Shown here: piece by piece, positions 18,037 through 26,507 of the stretch | How positions within the stretch are numbered: the first letter of the stretch is position 1 | Layout: every line of letters begins with the position of its first letter | Assembly: GCA_963757335.1 (NCBI GenBank) | Contig: CAVWRJ010000006.1 | Location: 26,444 to 90,443 of the forward strand | Origin: DASQPA01 sp963757335 | Lineage (GTDB): Bacteria > Acidobacteriota > Thermoanaerobaculia > Multivoradales > UBA5704 | Length of the DNA stretch: 64,000 bases | Direction of reading: 5' to 3' | Notes under the pieces: model-generated | Databases searched by the model: none | What the model was told of the DNA's origin: nothing | Seen by the model: only the letters and a program-made list of their open reading frames with translations | Program-made: the position numbers and the translations under genes

Positions 18037-20277
18037 TCAGAGCTGGGAGTAACGCTCGCGCAGGCGCTGCCGCACGAGCTCCGCGATCGTGTTGAGGATG
18101 AAAGTGAGGATGAAGAGCAGCAGAGCGGCGAGGAAGAGGGTCCGGTAGAGGGTGCCGCCGTGCGGCGCTTCCGGAATCTCGACCGCGATGTTGGCCGAGA
18201 GGGTGCGGAAACCGTTGAAAGGGTTCCAGTCCATGATCGGAGTGTTGCCGGTCGCCATCAAAACGATCATGGTCTCGCCGATCGCCCGGCCGAAGCCGAT
18301 CATCACCCCGGAGAAGATCCCCGGCGAGGCGGTGGGGAGAACCACCCGGGTCACCGTCTGCCAGCGGTCGGCGCCCAGGGCGAGCGAGCCGGCAACCAGG
18401 TTCCGCGGTACGTTCGAGAAGGCGTCCTCGGCGATGGCGAAGAGGATGGGGATGACCGCGAAGCCCATGGCGAGCCCGACGACGACGGCGTTTCTCTGGT
18501 CGAAGCCGAGGCCGGTCGTGCGGTTGAGCCAGGCCGGGAAGTTGCCGCCGAAGGCGAGGGCCTCGAAGGGCTGCGAGAGGCGCAGACAGAGCCAGATACC
18601 GAAGGCGAGCACGAAGACGAAGAAGATCGCCTCGCTGCCGACGAGGAAGCGGCCGCGGACGGCGCGCGGCAGCGACTGCCAGAGAGCGCCGGCGAGGAGG
18701 ATCAAGAGCGGCAGCACGACGAGCATGAGGGCGAGCGCCGGCACCACCCGCTCGATCCGCGGCGCCAGCCAGAGGCCGGCCAGGAAGCCGAGGACGACGC
18801 TGGGGAGAGACGCCATGATCTCGACCATCGGCTTCAAGTACCGCTTGTAGGCCGGGTGCATGAACTGCGAGGTGTACATGGCCCCGAAGATCCCCAGGGG
18901 GATGGCGAGGAATAGCGAGTAGATCGTCCCCTTGAGGGTCCCGGCGAGGAGGGGGGTGAGCGAGAGCTTGGGCTCGACGTCGTCCGAAGCGCCGCTCGAC
19001 TGCCAAACCCAGGCGGGGCGCTCGTATCCCTCGTACCAGACCTTGCCGAAGAGGGTGGTCCAGGAGATCTCGGGGTGGGGATTGACGACGTCGAGCTCAG
19101 CGATGCTCCGCGGGCCGGCGAGGAAAGCGCCGTCCCCCTTGGGCGCATAGAAGAGGCTGACGCCAGGGGCGAGCGGCGCCGGGCCGGTCCAGAGAGTGCG
19201 ATGCGAGGTCGAATGGTAGAGCCCCAGCCGGCCGGCCGAAAGGGCGAGGAAGCCCTTGTCGCGCGGCGAGGGGGCGAAGGCGCGGATCGCGTTCGGGTGG
19301 GGCGGGAAGTCGCGCACCCGGGTCAGCCGGTAGCTGTCGTTCGCCTGCTGGACCGGGAACCAGACCGAGATCCCGCCGTTCTCCTGGCCGACGAGGAGCG
19401 AGCGGCCGCCGACCAGGAGGGCGAGGGCGGTGATGCCGGAACGCCCGGCCGAGGCGGTGCGGACCGGCCCGGGCTCCGCCCCGGCGAGCGGCCACCAGAG
19501 GAGCTCGCCCGCCGCCGTCCCGCCGTAGAGGTTTTTCGAGTCGCCGTCGAGGAGGAGCGCGGTGAGCGGCAGGGCGACCGGCGCCTCCTTGCGCTCGACG
19601 CTCGCCGTGGTCTCCCCCGTCATCTCGTTCTTCTCGCTCGCCTGGCGGACGACGGCGAGGACGCCGCTCGCCAGCTGAGCCGCGACGACGGCGTTGCCGT
19701 CGGCATCGAGCTGGGCGGCGAAGCGCCGGATCGGCTGGGCGGCGGGGTCCAAGGTGAGGATCACCGCGGGCCCCACCTGGGCGGCGGTCTGCTGCACGTC
19801 GCCCGCGAAGGTCGCCTCAAAGTGGACCGGAGCGAGGACCACCCGGCCGTCGGCGGTGGCGGCGGCGAGGAGCCGGCTCTCCGGCGCCACCGCCATCTGC
19901 ACCAGCCGGGGGGCGGGATGGGGGGCGAAGAGGTCGGTCGAGGAGACCGTCCGGCCGTCCTTGGTGCGCACGACGACGACCCTGCCGTCGGCGGTGAGCG
20001 CGGCGACCAGGGCCCGGTGCTCGTCGGCGACGACCGCTCCCACGTCACTGCCGGGAGCCCCGGCAACGGGCAGGTTGCGCACCGTCTTAACCGCGGGCCG
20101 GGTGAGGAGGGGCCAGATCTCGGCGACGATGAAGACCAGGATGCCCAGGATGGCGACGACGACCGCCAGGCCGCCGGCCTTGACCACCCAGCGGGCGACG
20201 CGGTCGACGACCAGCCGCCGGCGCGGCGTCTCCTGGCGGAGCCGGGGAGGGTTCTGCTCGGGGCCGGAGTTGAACAC
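18037..20277 (-). CDS. pstC: Phosphate ABC transporter permease PstC with periplasmic beta-propeller-like insert
   Basis: Membrane permease subunit of the Pst importer, 746 residues against about 300 in standard PstC. One transmembrane helix (about 33-55, LAVVVAILGILVFIVAEIW) precedes a roughly 380-residue periplasmic region of repeated short beta-strand units (VGAVVADEHRALVAALTADGRVVVV, LLAAATADGRVVLAP, TALLLDGDSKNLYGGTAAGELLWW, GGRSLLVGQENGGISVW), typical of a WD40/YVTN-like propeller. The permease core follows (LSLTPLLAGTLKGTIYSLFLAIP, YLKPMVEIMASLPSVVLGFLAG, SLALGADRWQTVTRVVLPTASPGI). Similar long PstC proteins are known in some gammaproteobacteria. It starts 4 nt after the pstS stop. Confidence 0.92.
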   Translation of the reverse strand: MFNSGPEQNPPRLRQETPRRRLVVDRVARWVVKAGGLAVVVAILGILVFIVAEIWPLLTRPAVKTVRNLPVAGAPGSDVGAVVADEHRALVAALTADGRVVVVRTKDGRTVSSTDLFAPHPAPRLVQMAVAPESRLLAAATADGRVVLAPVHFEATFAGDVQQTAAQVGPAVILTLDPAAQPIRRFAAQLDADGNAVVAAQLASGVLAVVRQASEKNEMTGETTASVERKEAPVALPLTALLLDGDSKNLYGGTAAGELLWWPLAGAEPGPVRTASAGRSGITALALLVGGRSLLVGQENGGISVWFPVQQANDSYRLTRVRDFPPHPNAIRAFAPSPRDKGFLALSAGRLGLYHSTSHRTLWTGPAPLAPGVSLFYAPKGDGAFLAGPRSIAELDVVNPHPEISWTTLFGKVWYEGYERPAWVWQSSGASDDVEPKLSLTPLLAGTLKGTIYSLFLAIPLGIFGAMYTSQFMHPAYKRYLKPMVEIMASLPSVVLGFLAGLWLAPRIERVVPALALMLVVLPLLILLAGALWQSLPRAVRGRFLVGSEAIFFVFVLAFGIWLCLRLSQPFEALAFGGNFPAWLNRTTGLGFDQRNAVVVGLAMGFAVIPILFAIAEDAFSNVPRNLVAGSLALGADRWQTVTRVVLPTASPGIFSGVMIGFGRAIGETMIVLMATGNTPIMDWNPFNGFRTLSANIAVEIPEAPHGGTLYRTLFLAALLLFILTFILNTIAELVRQRLRERYSQL

Positions 20278-20281
20278 GCGG

Positions 20282-21265
20282 TTACTTGACCTTGCCGAGG
20301 TCCTGCTTGGCCGTGGCGGCGGTGAGCGGCAGGAAACCGTCCTTGACGACGACCTGCTGCCCCTCCTGGGAGAGCACGTACTTGACGAACTCGCGGATCA
20401 TCGGGTCGAGCGGCCGGTTCGGCGCCTGGTTGATGTAGAGATAGAGGAAGCGGGAGAGCGGGTACTTGCCGGAATACACGGTCTCGGCCTCGGTGCCGTA
20501 GTAGGGGCCGCCGGCGGTCTTCCCGAGCTTGAGCGTCTTGACTCCGGAAGTCTTGTAGCCGATGCCGCTGTAGCCCATCCCGTAGAGGTCCTCGGTGACC
20601 CCCTGGACGACGGAGGCCGAGCCCGGCTGCTCCTTGACGGTGTCCTTGTAGTCGCCCTTGCAGAGCGCATGCTCCTTGAAGAAGCCGTAGGTGCCGGAGG
20701 CCGAGTTGCGGCCGTAGAGGCTGATCGGCTTGCCGGCATAGTTGGCCTGCTTCAAGCCCGCCTGGCCCCAGGTGGCGATCGCCTTGCCGCCGCAGGCGTG
20801 GCCCTTCGAGAAGATGCCGTCGACCTGTTGCAGGGTGAGCTGCTCCAAAGGGTTGTCCTTGTTGACGTAGACCGCGAGAGCGTCGATCGCGACCCGAATC
20901 TGGGTCGGCTTGTAGCCGTACTTCTTCTCGAACTCGTTGATCTCCTCGGTCTTCATCTCGCGGCTCATCGGGCCGACCTGCGAGGCGCCGGCGATGAGCG
21001 CCGGGGGCGCCGTCGAGGAGCCCTTGGCCTCGATCTGGATCTTGACGTTGGGATATTCCTTGCGAAAGCCCTCGGCCCAGAGAGTCATCAGGTTGGCCAG
21101 GGTGTCGGAGCCGACCGAGGACAGGTTGCCGGACACGCCGCTAGTCTTCTGATATCCCGCGATCGCCGGATCGACCTTGCCGGTCTGGGCGGCGAGACTG
21201 CTCCCGCACAGGGCGGCCAGGGCGAGGGCAACGGCGAAGGGAGCCGCCTTAGCTGTACGCATCAT
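20282..21265 (-). CDS. pstS: Phosphate-binding periplasmic protein
   Basis: Captures orthophosphate in the periplasm for the Pst importer. 327 residues with a signal peptide (AAPFAVALALAALCGSSLAAQ). Phosphate-ligand motifs are visible: SSVGSDTLANL near the mature N terminus, GSSTAPPALIAGASQVGPMSR, and YGRNSASGTYGFFKEHALC with the Arg and Ser-Gly-Thr ligands. Length is normal. ATG 21265 (a second ATG follows directly) has AGGAG 6 nt upstream. It is first in pstSCAB, and the upstream gap carries Pho-box-like repeats, so phosphate-starvation control is expected. Confidence 0.95.
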   Translation of the reverse strand: MMRTAKAAPFAVALALAALCGSSLAAQTGKVDPAIAGYQKTSGVSGNLSSVGSDTLANLMTLWAEGFRKEYPNVKIQIEAKGSSTAPPALIAGASQVGPMSREMKTEEINEFEKKYGYKPTQIRVAIDALAVYVNKDNPLEQLTLQQVDGIFSKGHACGGKAIATWGQAGLKQANYAGKPISLYGRNSASGTYGFFKEHALCKGDYKDTVKEQPGSASVVQGVTEDLYGMGYSGIGYKTSGVKTLKLGKTAGGPYYGTEAETVYSGKYPLSRFLYLYINQAPNRPLDPMIREFVKYVLSQEGQQVVVKDGFLPLTAATAKQDLGKVK

Positions 21266-21345
21266 CTCTTATCTCCTTTGGACGTGACCTTCTATAGGTT
21301 TCGTCATTCGGTACGGTACGGCTGGAGCCGACCGTGCGGGGCACT

Positions 21346-21398
21346 GTGACAGCCGGGTTTGGCAGCCGATCCACCAACGTGTGACAGCGGGGTGACAA
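21346..21398 (-). promoter_or_regulatory. Pho-box-like direct repeats upstream of pstS
   Basis: On the minus strand TTGTCAC-CCCG-CTGTCAC (21398-21381) is two 7-bp repeats at the 11-bp period of PhoB/PhoP boxes (consensus CTGTCAT-N4-CTGTCAT). A CTGCCA lies exactly 22 bp downstream of the second repeat, and another CTGTCAC sits at 21352-21346. A possible -10 (TATAGA, 21296-21291) lies before the pstS Shine-Dalgarno. Spacing of the later repeats is imperfect. Confidence 0.65.
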
Positions 21399-21425
21399 GG
21401 GCTGGCCGCCAGAAGGGGTTGAGCC

Positions 21426-21454
21426 GTGTTGCACGGCTGTCACCCGGTCGTCGC
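21426..21454 (+). promoter_or_regulatory. Possible Pho box facing the porin gene
   Basis: GTGTTGC-ACGG-CTGTCAC-CCGG-TCGTCGC has three 7-bp units at 11-bp period, of which only the central CTGTCAC is a close consensus match. It lies about 80 nt upstream of the porin ATG. This is weaker than the pstS-side site, but the shared regulon would make sense. Confidence 0.4.
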
Positions 21455-21531
21455 ACGCCTGCCCGGCGCGGTCCCTATTCTCTCGGCCAGTGGAAGAATC
21501 GATCCAAAGCGTCCTTCAAAAGGAGATTCGA

Positions 21532-22845
21532 ATGCGCAGAACCCCTCTGTTCGTGGCCGGTGTGCTGGTGCTCCTCGCACTGGTCATCGCCCCTGTCGCC
21601 ATGGCGCAGGTGACGGGCCTGTATTACAAGGAGGTCGAGAAAGACGGCCGGATCTATGTCTTCAACACGCCCGAGCGGCTCCAGTCCTGGTCGCAGTCCG
21701 GCGACATGGGGACGGCGGTGACCCTCCCCGGCCGCGGCGCCAACGGCGAGACGATCGTCGGCGAGAACGAGACCGCGATCGATCTCTATCTCTTCCGGCA
21801 CAACCTGGATGCCTACGACCGGCCGACCCCGAAAGCCAAGGCGGCCGGCTCAGGCCTCCCCGGCATCAAGTTCAACGTCCGGGTCTACGCCGATGCCACC
21901 GACAAGGAGAACAAGAACGAGGGCACCGGGGTCAAGAGCGGCGACAGCGGTGTGGGGGTCGACGTCAAGCGCTTCTACTTCACCGCCACCCACGAGTTCG
22001 ATCAGGTCTGGTCGGCCCAGTTCCAGTCCGACATCGGCGACCAGGGCACCAAGCGCTACGACGTCTTTGTCAAGAAAGCTTACATTCAGGCGAAGCTCGC
22101 CCCGGAGGCCACCTTCCGGCTGGGCTCGGCCGACACCCCCTGGATCCCCTTCGTCGAGGGTCTCTACGGCTTCCGCTACGTCGAGCAGACGATCACCGAC
22201 CACCTGAGCTTCGGCGCTTCGGCCGACTGGGGTCTCCACTTCCTCGGCAAGGCGGGCGACATCGTCAGCTACCAGATTTCCGCCGAGAACGGCCGCGGCT
22301 TCTCGAACCCGGCGCGGAGCAAGAACGTCGACTTCGAGGGCCGGATCTCGGTCGAGCCGATCAAGGGGCTCAACTTCGCCGTCGGCGGCTACTCGGGCAA
22401 GCGTGGCCTGGAGACCGACGCCGCTCCGGCCAAGAACACTGCGACCCGCACCGATGCTCTGGTCGCCTATACGAACGACCGCTTCCGGATCGGCGGCGAG
22501 TGGTTCCAGGCGAAGGACTGGAACCAGGTGACGACCGCCCCCGAGGACAAGGCCGACGGCTACTCGGCCTGGGCCTCGCTCGGCCTCAATGAGACCTTCT
22601 CCATCTTCGGCCGCTATGACGAGTCGAAGCCGAGCAAGGACCTAAACCCCAACCTCAAGTTCAACTATTACAACGTGGGCCTGCAACTGCGCGCCAACAA
22701 GGCCCTCGCCGCCTCCCTGGTGTACAAGTACGAGGAGGTCAAGGGTGGTAACCTCTCCACCGGCAACGGCACGATCGGTTCGACGACGCTCGGTCAGAAG
22801 GGCAAGTACAACGAGATCGGTGTTTTCGCCGTCTACGATTTCTAG
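21532..22845 (+). CDS. Outer-membrane porin-like protein, probably phosphate-responsive
   Basis: 437-residue protein with a signal peptide (TPLFVAGVLVLLALVIAPVAMAQ) and a body of alternating amphipathic beta-strands ending in the outer-membrane signature AVYDF with a terminal Phe. Strand-like phrases such as FNVRVYADATDK, RFYFTATHEFDQVWSAQFQSDIG, AYIQAKLAPEATFRLGSADTPW and LNFAVGGYSGKRG suggest a 16- to 18-stranded barrel. It is divergent from pstS and just upstream of phoU, so a role in phosphate or polyphosphate uptake, like OprP/OprO, is inferred; the sequence itself only supports an outer-membrane barrel. ATG 21532 has AAAGGAG at good spacing; an upstream in-frame GTG at 21490 does not. 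Confidence 0.78.
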   Translation: MRRTPLFVAGVLVLLALVIAPVAMAQVTGLYYKEVEKDGRIYVFNTPERLQSWSQSGDMGTAVTLPGRGANGETIVGENETAIDLYLFRHNLDAYDRPTPKAKAAGSGLPGIKFNVRVYADATDKENKNEGTGVKSGDSGVGVDVKRFYFTATHEFDQVWSAQFQSDIGDQGTKRYDVFVKKAYIQAKLAPEATFRLGSADTPWIPFVEGLYGFRYVEQTITDHLSFGASADWGLHFLGKAGDIVSYQISAENGRGFSNPARSKNVDFEGRISVEPIKGLNFAVGGYSGKRGLETDAAPAKNTATRTDALVAYTNDRFRIGGEWFQAKDWNQVTTAPEDKADGYSAWASLGLNETFSIFGRYDESKPSKDLNPNLKFNYYNVGLQLRANKALAASLVYKYEEVKGGNLSTGNGTIGSTTLGQKGKYNEIGVFAVYDF

Positions 22846-22871
22846 GGCGATCTCCGGTAAGTTCCTCTCAA

Positions 22872-22922
22872 GACCGAGGGGGGATCGCCCGCGGGTGCGG
22901 TCTCCCCTCGCCTTTTCTCTTA
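22872..22922 (+). terminator. Terminator-like hairpin between porin and phoU
   Basis: CGAGGGG (22875-22881) pairs with CCCCTCG (22904-22910) and is followed by CCTTTTCTCTT. An overlapping alternative stem (GGCGATC with GATCGCC) begins right after the porin stop. It may reduce rather than block read-through into phoU, whose ATG follows 20 nt later. Confidence 0.6.
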
Positions 22923-22941
22923 AGACCCGTAAAGGTGAACC

Positions 22942-23637
22942 ATGGAAAGACACCTCGACCAGGACTTGGACCGCATCCGCCAGGAGCTCCTGCGCATGGC
23001 CGGCCTCGTGGAAGCGATGATCGGCGACGCCATGTCGGCGCTCGTGCTGCGGGACTGGGAAAAGGCGAGCGGCGTGATCCTCGCCGACAAGGGGATCGAT
23101 CTCCTGGAAAAAGAGATCGACGAAGCCTGCCACTCGGTTTTAGTCCGCCACCAGCCGACCGCCGTCGACCTGCGCTTCCTGGTCGCGGTGATGAAGATCA
23201 ACAACGATTTAGAACGCATGGGCGATTCGGCGGTCAACATCGCCGAGGCGGTGGAGGTGCTCAACCAGGAGCCGCCCTTGAAGCCCTACATCGACCTGCC
23301 GCGGATGGCCGAGCGGGTCCGCGACATGGTCCGCCAGAGCCTGGACGCCTTCGTCGCCAGGGACACCAAGATGGCGGTCCTGGTCTGCGCCGCCGACGAC
23401 GAGATCGACGGTTTCTATCATCAGCTCTTCCGCGAGCTTCTGACCTACATGATCGAAGACCCCAAAAACGTCAGCCGGGCCCTCCATCTCCTCCTCATCT
23501 CGCGCAACCTGGAGCGGATCGCCGACCACGCGACGAACATCGCGGAGGACGTGATCTATTACGTCGAGGGGAGAGACATCCGGCACTCGGCGGGGCTGGC
23601 TGGGTCGGCGAAGGGCGGGGTGCGGTCGCCGGCCTAG
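22942..23637 (+). CDS. phoU: Phosphate signalling protein PhoU
   Basis: Cytoplasmic metal-binding regulator that couples the Pst transporter to the sensor kinase, repressing the Pho response when phosphate is plentiful. 231 residues made of two three-helix PhoU repeats. Conserved E/DxxxD-type motifs are visible: GIDLLEKEIDEACHSVL, AVMKINNDLERMGDSAVNIAEAV in the first half and LLLISRNLERIADHATNIAEDVIYYVEG in the second. AAAGGTG precedes the ATG. It is unusual in being downstream of the porin on the strand opposite pstSCAB instead of last in the pst operon. Confidence 0.95.
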   Translation: MERHLDQDLDRIRQELLRMAGLVEAMIGDAMSALVLRDWEKASGVILADKGIDLLEKEIDEACHSVLVRHQPTAVDLRFLVAVMKINNDLERMGDSAVNIAEAVEVLNQEPPLKPYIDLPRMAERVRDMVRQSLDAFVARDTKMAVLVCAADDEIDGFYHQLFRELLTYMIEDPKNVSRALHLLLISRNLERIADHATNIAEDVIYYVEGRDIRHSAGLAGSAKGGVRSPA

Positions 23638-23638
23638 G

Positions 23639-23661
23639 AGGCGATCGCTTAGCGATCACCT
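23639..23661. terminator. Hairpin between convergent phoU and xseB
   Basis: GATCGC-TTA-GCGATC with outer AGG/CCT pairing lies between the two convergent stops. There is no T-run on either side, so it is at best a weak bidirectional terminator. Confidence 0.35.
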
Positions 23662-23664
23662 GGC

Positions 23665-23913
23665 CTACTCCTCATCCCCCTCGCCGCGCTCCTCCAGGCT
23701 CTGAACGATCTGGGTGACCTCCACCTCGGCCTTCCTGATCTTGCCGCGGCAGAGCTCCAGGAGGTAGGTGGCGCGGCGGAGCTCGTCGCCCAGGCGGTCG
23801 ATGTCGATCTCCTCGCCTTCGATCCGTTCGAGGATCGATTCGAGCTCGTCGATCGACTCTCTGAAGCTGGGAGTTTCTTCGGGGGCCGCTGCGCTCTTCT
23901 CTTGCTCTTTCAT
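23665..23913 (-). CDS. xseB: Exodeoxyribonuclease VII small subunit
   Basis: 82-residue helical subunit that assembles with XseA to degrade single-stranded DNA. SFRESIDELESILERIEGEEIDIDRLGDELRRATYLLELCRGKIRKAEVEV contains the family pattern (F-E-x-x-L-x-x-L-E-x-I-V-x-x-L-E, then L-E-x-x-x-x-x-x-x-x-G). Length is typical. The ATG overlaps the xseA stop by 4 nt, so translation is coupled to the larger subunit. Confidence 0.92.
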   Translation of the reverse strand: MKEQEKSAAAPEETPSFRESIDELESILERIEGEEIDIDRLGDELRRATYLLELCRGKIRKAEVEVTQIVQSLEERGEGDEE

Positions 23914-25276
23914 TTTTCCTCCACCCGGCTCCGGAGCTCACCGCTCGCGAACCGGGTCGTGATCCGGTCTCCAGCCGCCACCTGGTCCGGCCGGCGCAGC
24001 ACTCGGCCGTCGGCGTCCCGGGTGAGGGTGAAACCGCGCTCCAACGTGCGTTCGGGGGCGAGCTGGGAGCAGAGCCGGGAGAGGCCGTCGAGACGGACGT
24101 CCATCTCCCGCAGCCGGCCGCGGGCGGCGGCGGCCAGCCGTTCGCCCAAGGCGAGCCGGCCGCGCTCCCCGGCGGCGACCCGGCGTCTGGCGGCGCCGGT
24201 GAAGCGGCCGGAGATCTCGGCTTCCCGGCGGATCGCGGCGCGGAGGACGTTTCGTCCCATCCGGACGAAGGCGCGGGAGAGCTCGTCGAGCTGAGAGCCG
24301 GCCGCCGTCAGCCGCATCCGGGCGAGATCGATCCCGCGCTCGGCGCGGCCGAGCGCCTCGTGGGCGTTGCGGAGCGGCTCCAGGGCCTCCCGGAGGATGG
24401 CCCGGCGGAGCTCCACGAGCCGCTGCTCACGCTGGCGGACGGCTTCGATCAGGAACTCGGCGGTCTTGGTCGGGGTTTTGAGGGCGGTGTGGGCCACGAG
24501 GTCGGCGATCGCCTGGTCGATCTCATGGCCGAGCCCGGTCAGGACCGGCAGGGGGGAGCCGGCGATGGCCTCGGCGATCCGCCGGCTGTCGAAGACCGCG
24601 AGGTCGCTCCGCGAGCCGCCGCCCCGGATGAGCACCGCGCAGTCGACCGGCAGGCCGGCTAGAGCGGCGAGGGCGGAGATCACCTCGCGCTCGGCGTCCC
24701 GCCCCTGGACCGAGGCGTGGAGGAGGACGACCTGGAAGCCGTAGCCGCTCTCTCTCAGGCTGCTCAGGAAATCGTGGTAGGCGGCGCTCCCCGAGGAGGT
24801 GATGAGGGCGAGCCGCAGCGGGAGGTCGGGGAGGGCCAGGGCGCGGTTTCTTTCGAGGAGGCCGGAGGCGGCGAGGGCCGCCAGGGTCTCCCGCCGCCGC
24901 CGTTCGAGGAGCCCCAGGGTGAAGACCGGATCGACCTCGCGGACGCAGAGCTGGGCTCTCCCCGTGGGGCCGTAGAAGTCGAGCCCCCCCGGCAGCGCAG
25001 CTGCATCCCCTCGGCGAGCTGCTGGTCGCTCCCGGCGAGCAGGCGCTTGACCCGGGCGAGATCGTTCTTCCAGATCACCGCCTCGACCTTGCCGACGATC
25101 TCGTCGGCCTCGCCCTTCTCGACCAGCTCGAAGTAGAGGTGCCCGCGCTGGCTGGGGCGCACCCGTTGCGCCTCGCCGGCCACCCAGACCGAGCCGAAGG
25201 CTTCGTTCAAGAAGCTCTTCACCTCGGAGCAGAGCTGCGAGACGGTGTAGGTGGGCTCGAAGAGGGGGAGGTTCAC
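23910..25276 (-). pseudogene. xseA: Exodeoxyribonuclease VII large subunit, frameshifted in a C7 run
   Basis: Catalytic subunit of exonuclease VII. Two halves lie in different frames. The N-terminal part from GTG 25276 (LPLFEPTYTVSQLCSEVKSFLNEAFGSVWVAGE, HLYFELVEKGEADEIVGKVEAVIWKND) is an OB-fold DNA-binding domain ending at EGMQLRCRGG. The sequence then shifts frame at seven consecutive C (24984-24990); adding one base restores LDFYGPTGR and the catalytic domain, with IRGGGSRSDLAVFDSRRIAEAI and TGLGHEIDQAIADLVAHTALKTPT intact to the stop at 23910. Everything else is well conserved, so the lesion is either a very recent mutation, a phase-variable run, or a sequencing error. The start overlaps nothing; the hypothetical gene upstream ends 2 nt before it. 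Confidence 0.88.
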
Positions 25277-25278
25277 GT

Positions 25279-25827
25279 TCAGTGGTACGTCTTCAGCTCT
25301 TTCGCCGAGGCCAGGGGGATCGACTCCGCCCACTCGACCGCCTTCTTGTCGCCGGCGGTCAGCTTGGTGAGGAACTGGACCGCCTCGTCGCGCTCGCGAA
25401 AGAAGCGCCAGATGAAGGTATGGCCGGCCGGCGCCGTGAAGTAGGTGTAGCTTTTGGAGCCGTTCGAGAGATCGAAGCCCAGGTTGCTCTCGCCGTTCAC
25501 CCCGACGCAGGCCATGCCGATGGCCCGGCAGGCGAGGGCGAGGGCCTTCAAGGCATCCTCGTAGTCGCCGAGCTCCTCGCGCGAGAGCGGCGAGTGGTAG
25601 AGGGCGAGCTTCGCCCCGTCCTCCTCGGCGAGGAGGTTGTAGGGGATGTCGTTTCGGTCCATCGCGTCCTTGGTCTCGCTGGTGGTGACGAAGACGTCCT
25701 CGCTCCCGGTCACCTTGTAGGTGAGGGCGTAGACCTCCTTTTCAAGCTGCGAGAAGGCCTCGGCGAGGATGCTCTCGTCCTCGATCGTGAAGTAGTAGAG
25801 CCGGTTCATCATGCGTCGCGCGGTCAT
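25279..25827 (-). CDS. Hypothetical protein, cytosolic, alpha/beta
   Basis: 182 residues, family not recognised. It has no signal peptide or membrane segment. Notable strings: RLYYFTIEDESILAEAFSQLEKEVYALTYKVTG, EDVFVTTSETKDAMDRNDIPYNLL, ALACRAIGMACVGVNGESNLGFDL and AGHTFIWRFFRERDEAVQFLTKLTAG. Composition and codon use match the neighbours, so it is a real resident gene. Start chosen at ATG 25827 because GGAGGA lies 9 nt upstream; an ATG at 25836 is too close to that motif. It is probably the first gene of an operon with xseA and xseB. Confidence 0.7.
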   Translation of the reverse strand: MTARRMMNRLYYFTIEDESILAEAFSQLEKEVYALTYKVTGSEDVFVTTSETKDAMDRNDIPYNLLAEEDGAKLALYHSPLSREELGDYEDALKALALACRAIGMACVGVNGESNLGFDLSNGSKSYTYFTAPAGHTFIWRFFRERDEAVQFLTKLTAGDKKAVEWAESIPLASAKELKTYH

Positions 25828-25889
25828 CAGGGTCATTCCTCCAGAGTCCAGTGCGGGGAAAGTCGTCACCCCCCGAACACCCCATGATA

Positions 25890-26507
25890 TCAGATCGCTC
25901 GATCAGGCTCCGCGGCCGGGGGCAGGGGTTCCGGGTCGCCGAGGAAGAGACCGATGGCGAGACCGGCGATCAGGCCGCCGATATGGGCGGCGTTGTCGAT
26001 CATCCCCAGGCTCGACAGATAGAAGACGTTGATCCCGGCCCAGAACAGGAGCTGGTAGAGGATCGAGCGGGCGGCCGGGTTCAGCCGCCCCCGCCGCCGC
26101 GCCAAAAAGGCGATCAGGGCCCCGATGATCCCGAAGATGGCCCCCGAGGCGCCGACGCTCAGCTGCTCGGGGTGGCCGCGGTACTGGCTCCAGAGGACGC
26201 TCGTCAGCGAGGCGAGGATCCCGGTCACGAAGTAGGTGCCGAGCAGCCGCTTCGCCCCCAGCCAGATCTCGAAGAGGGCGCCGATCTGGAAGAGGGCCCA
26301 GCCGTTCAAGAGAACGTGCGCCCAGCCGCCGTGGAGGAACATGCTTGTGAGAAGGCGCCAGTACTGTCCCTGGGCGAGGACCGCCAGCGCCTGGTCGGCA
26401 CCGAGCCGGAGGAGGAGCTGGTCGCCGTCCAGCTGCTGGCCGAGGAAGATGAGCCCGATGACGGCCAGGAGGAGCGCGGTCGCGGGGGTGCGGCGGAAGA
26501 AGCTCAT
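25890..26507 (-). CDS. Rhomboid-family intramembrane serine protease
   Basis: Six-helix membrane protease of 205 residues that cleaves transmembrane substrates. The signature elements are present: YWRLLTSMFLHGGWAHVLLNGWALFQIG (HxxxxHxxxN on helix 2 in variant form), the nucleophile Ser in SVGASGAIFGIIGALI, and the partner His in DNAAHIGGLIAGLAIG. A WR motif lies in the first loop region. It is intact and of normal core length, without extra domains. The ATG overlaps the stop of the exported hypothetical gene by 4 nt, suggesting coordinated expression and perhaps a functional link, which is inference. Confidence 0.92.
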   Translation of the reverse strand: MSFFRRTPATALLLAVIGLIFLGQQLDGDQLLLRLGADQALAVLAQGQYWRLLTSMFLHGGWAHVLLNGWALFQIGALFEIWLGAKRLLGTYFVTGILASLTSVLWSQYRGHPEQLSVGASGAIFGIIGALIAFLARRRGRLNPAARSILYQLLFWAGINVFYLSSLGMIDNAAHIGGLIAGLAIGLFLGDPEPLPPAAEPDRAI

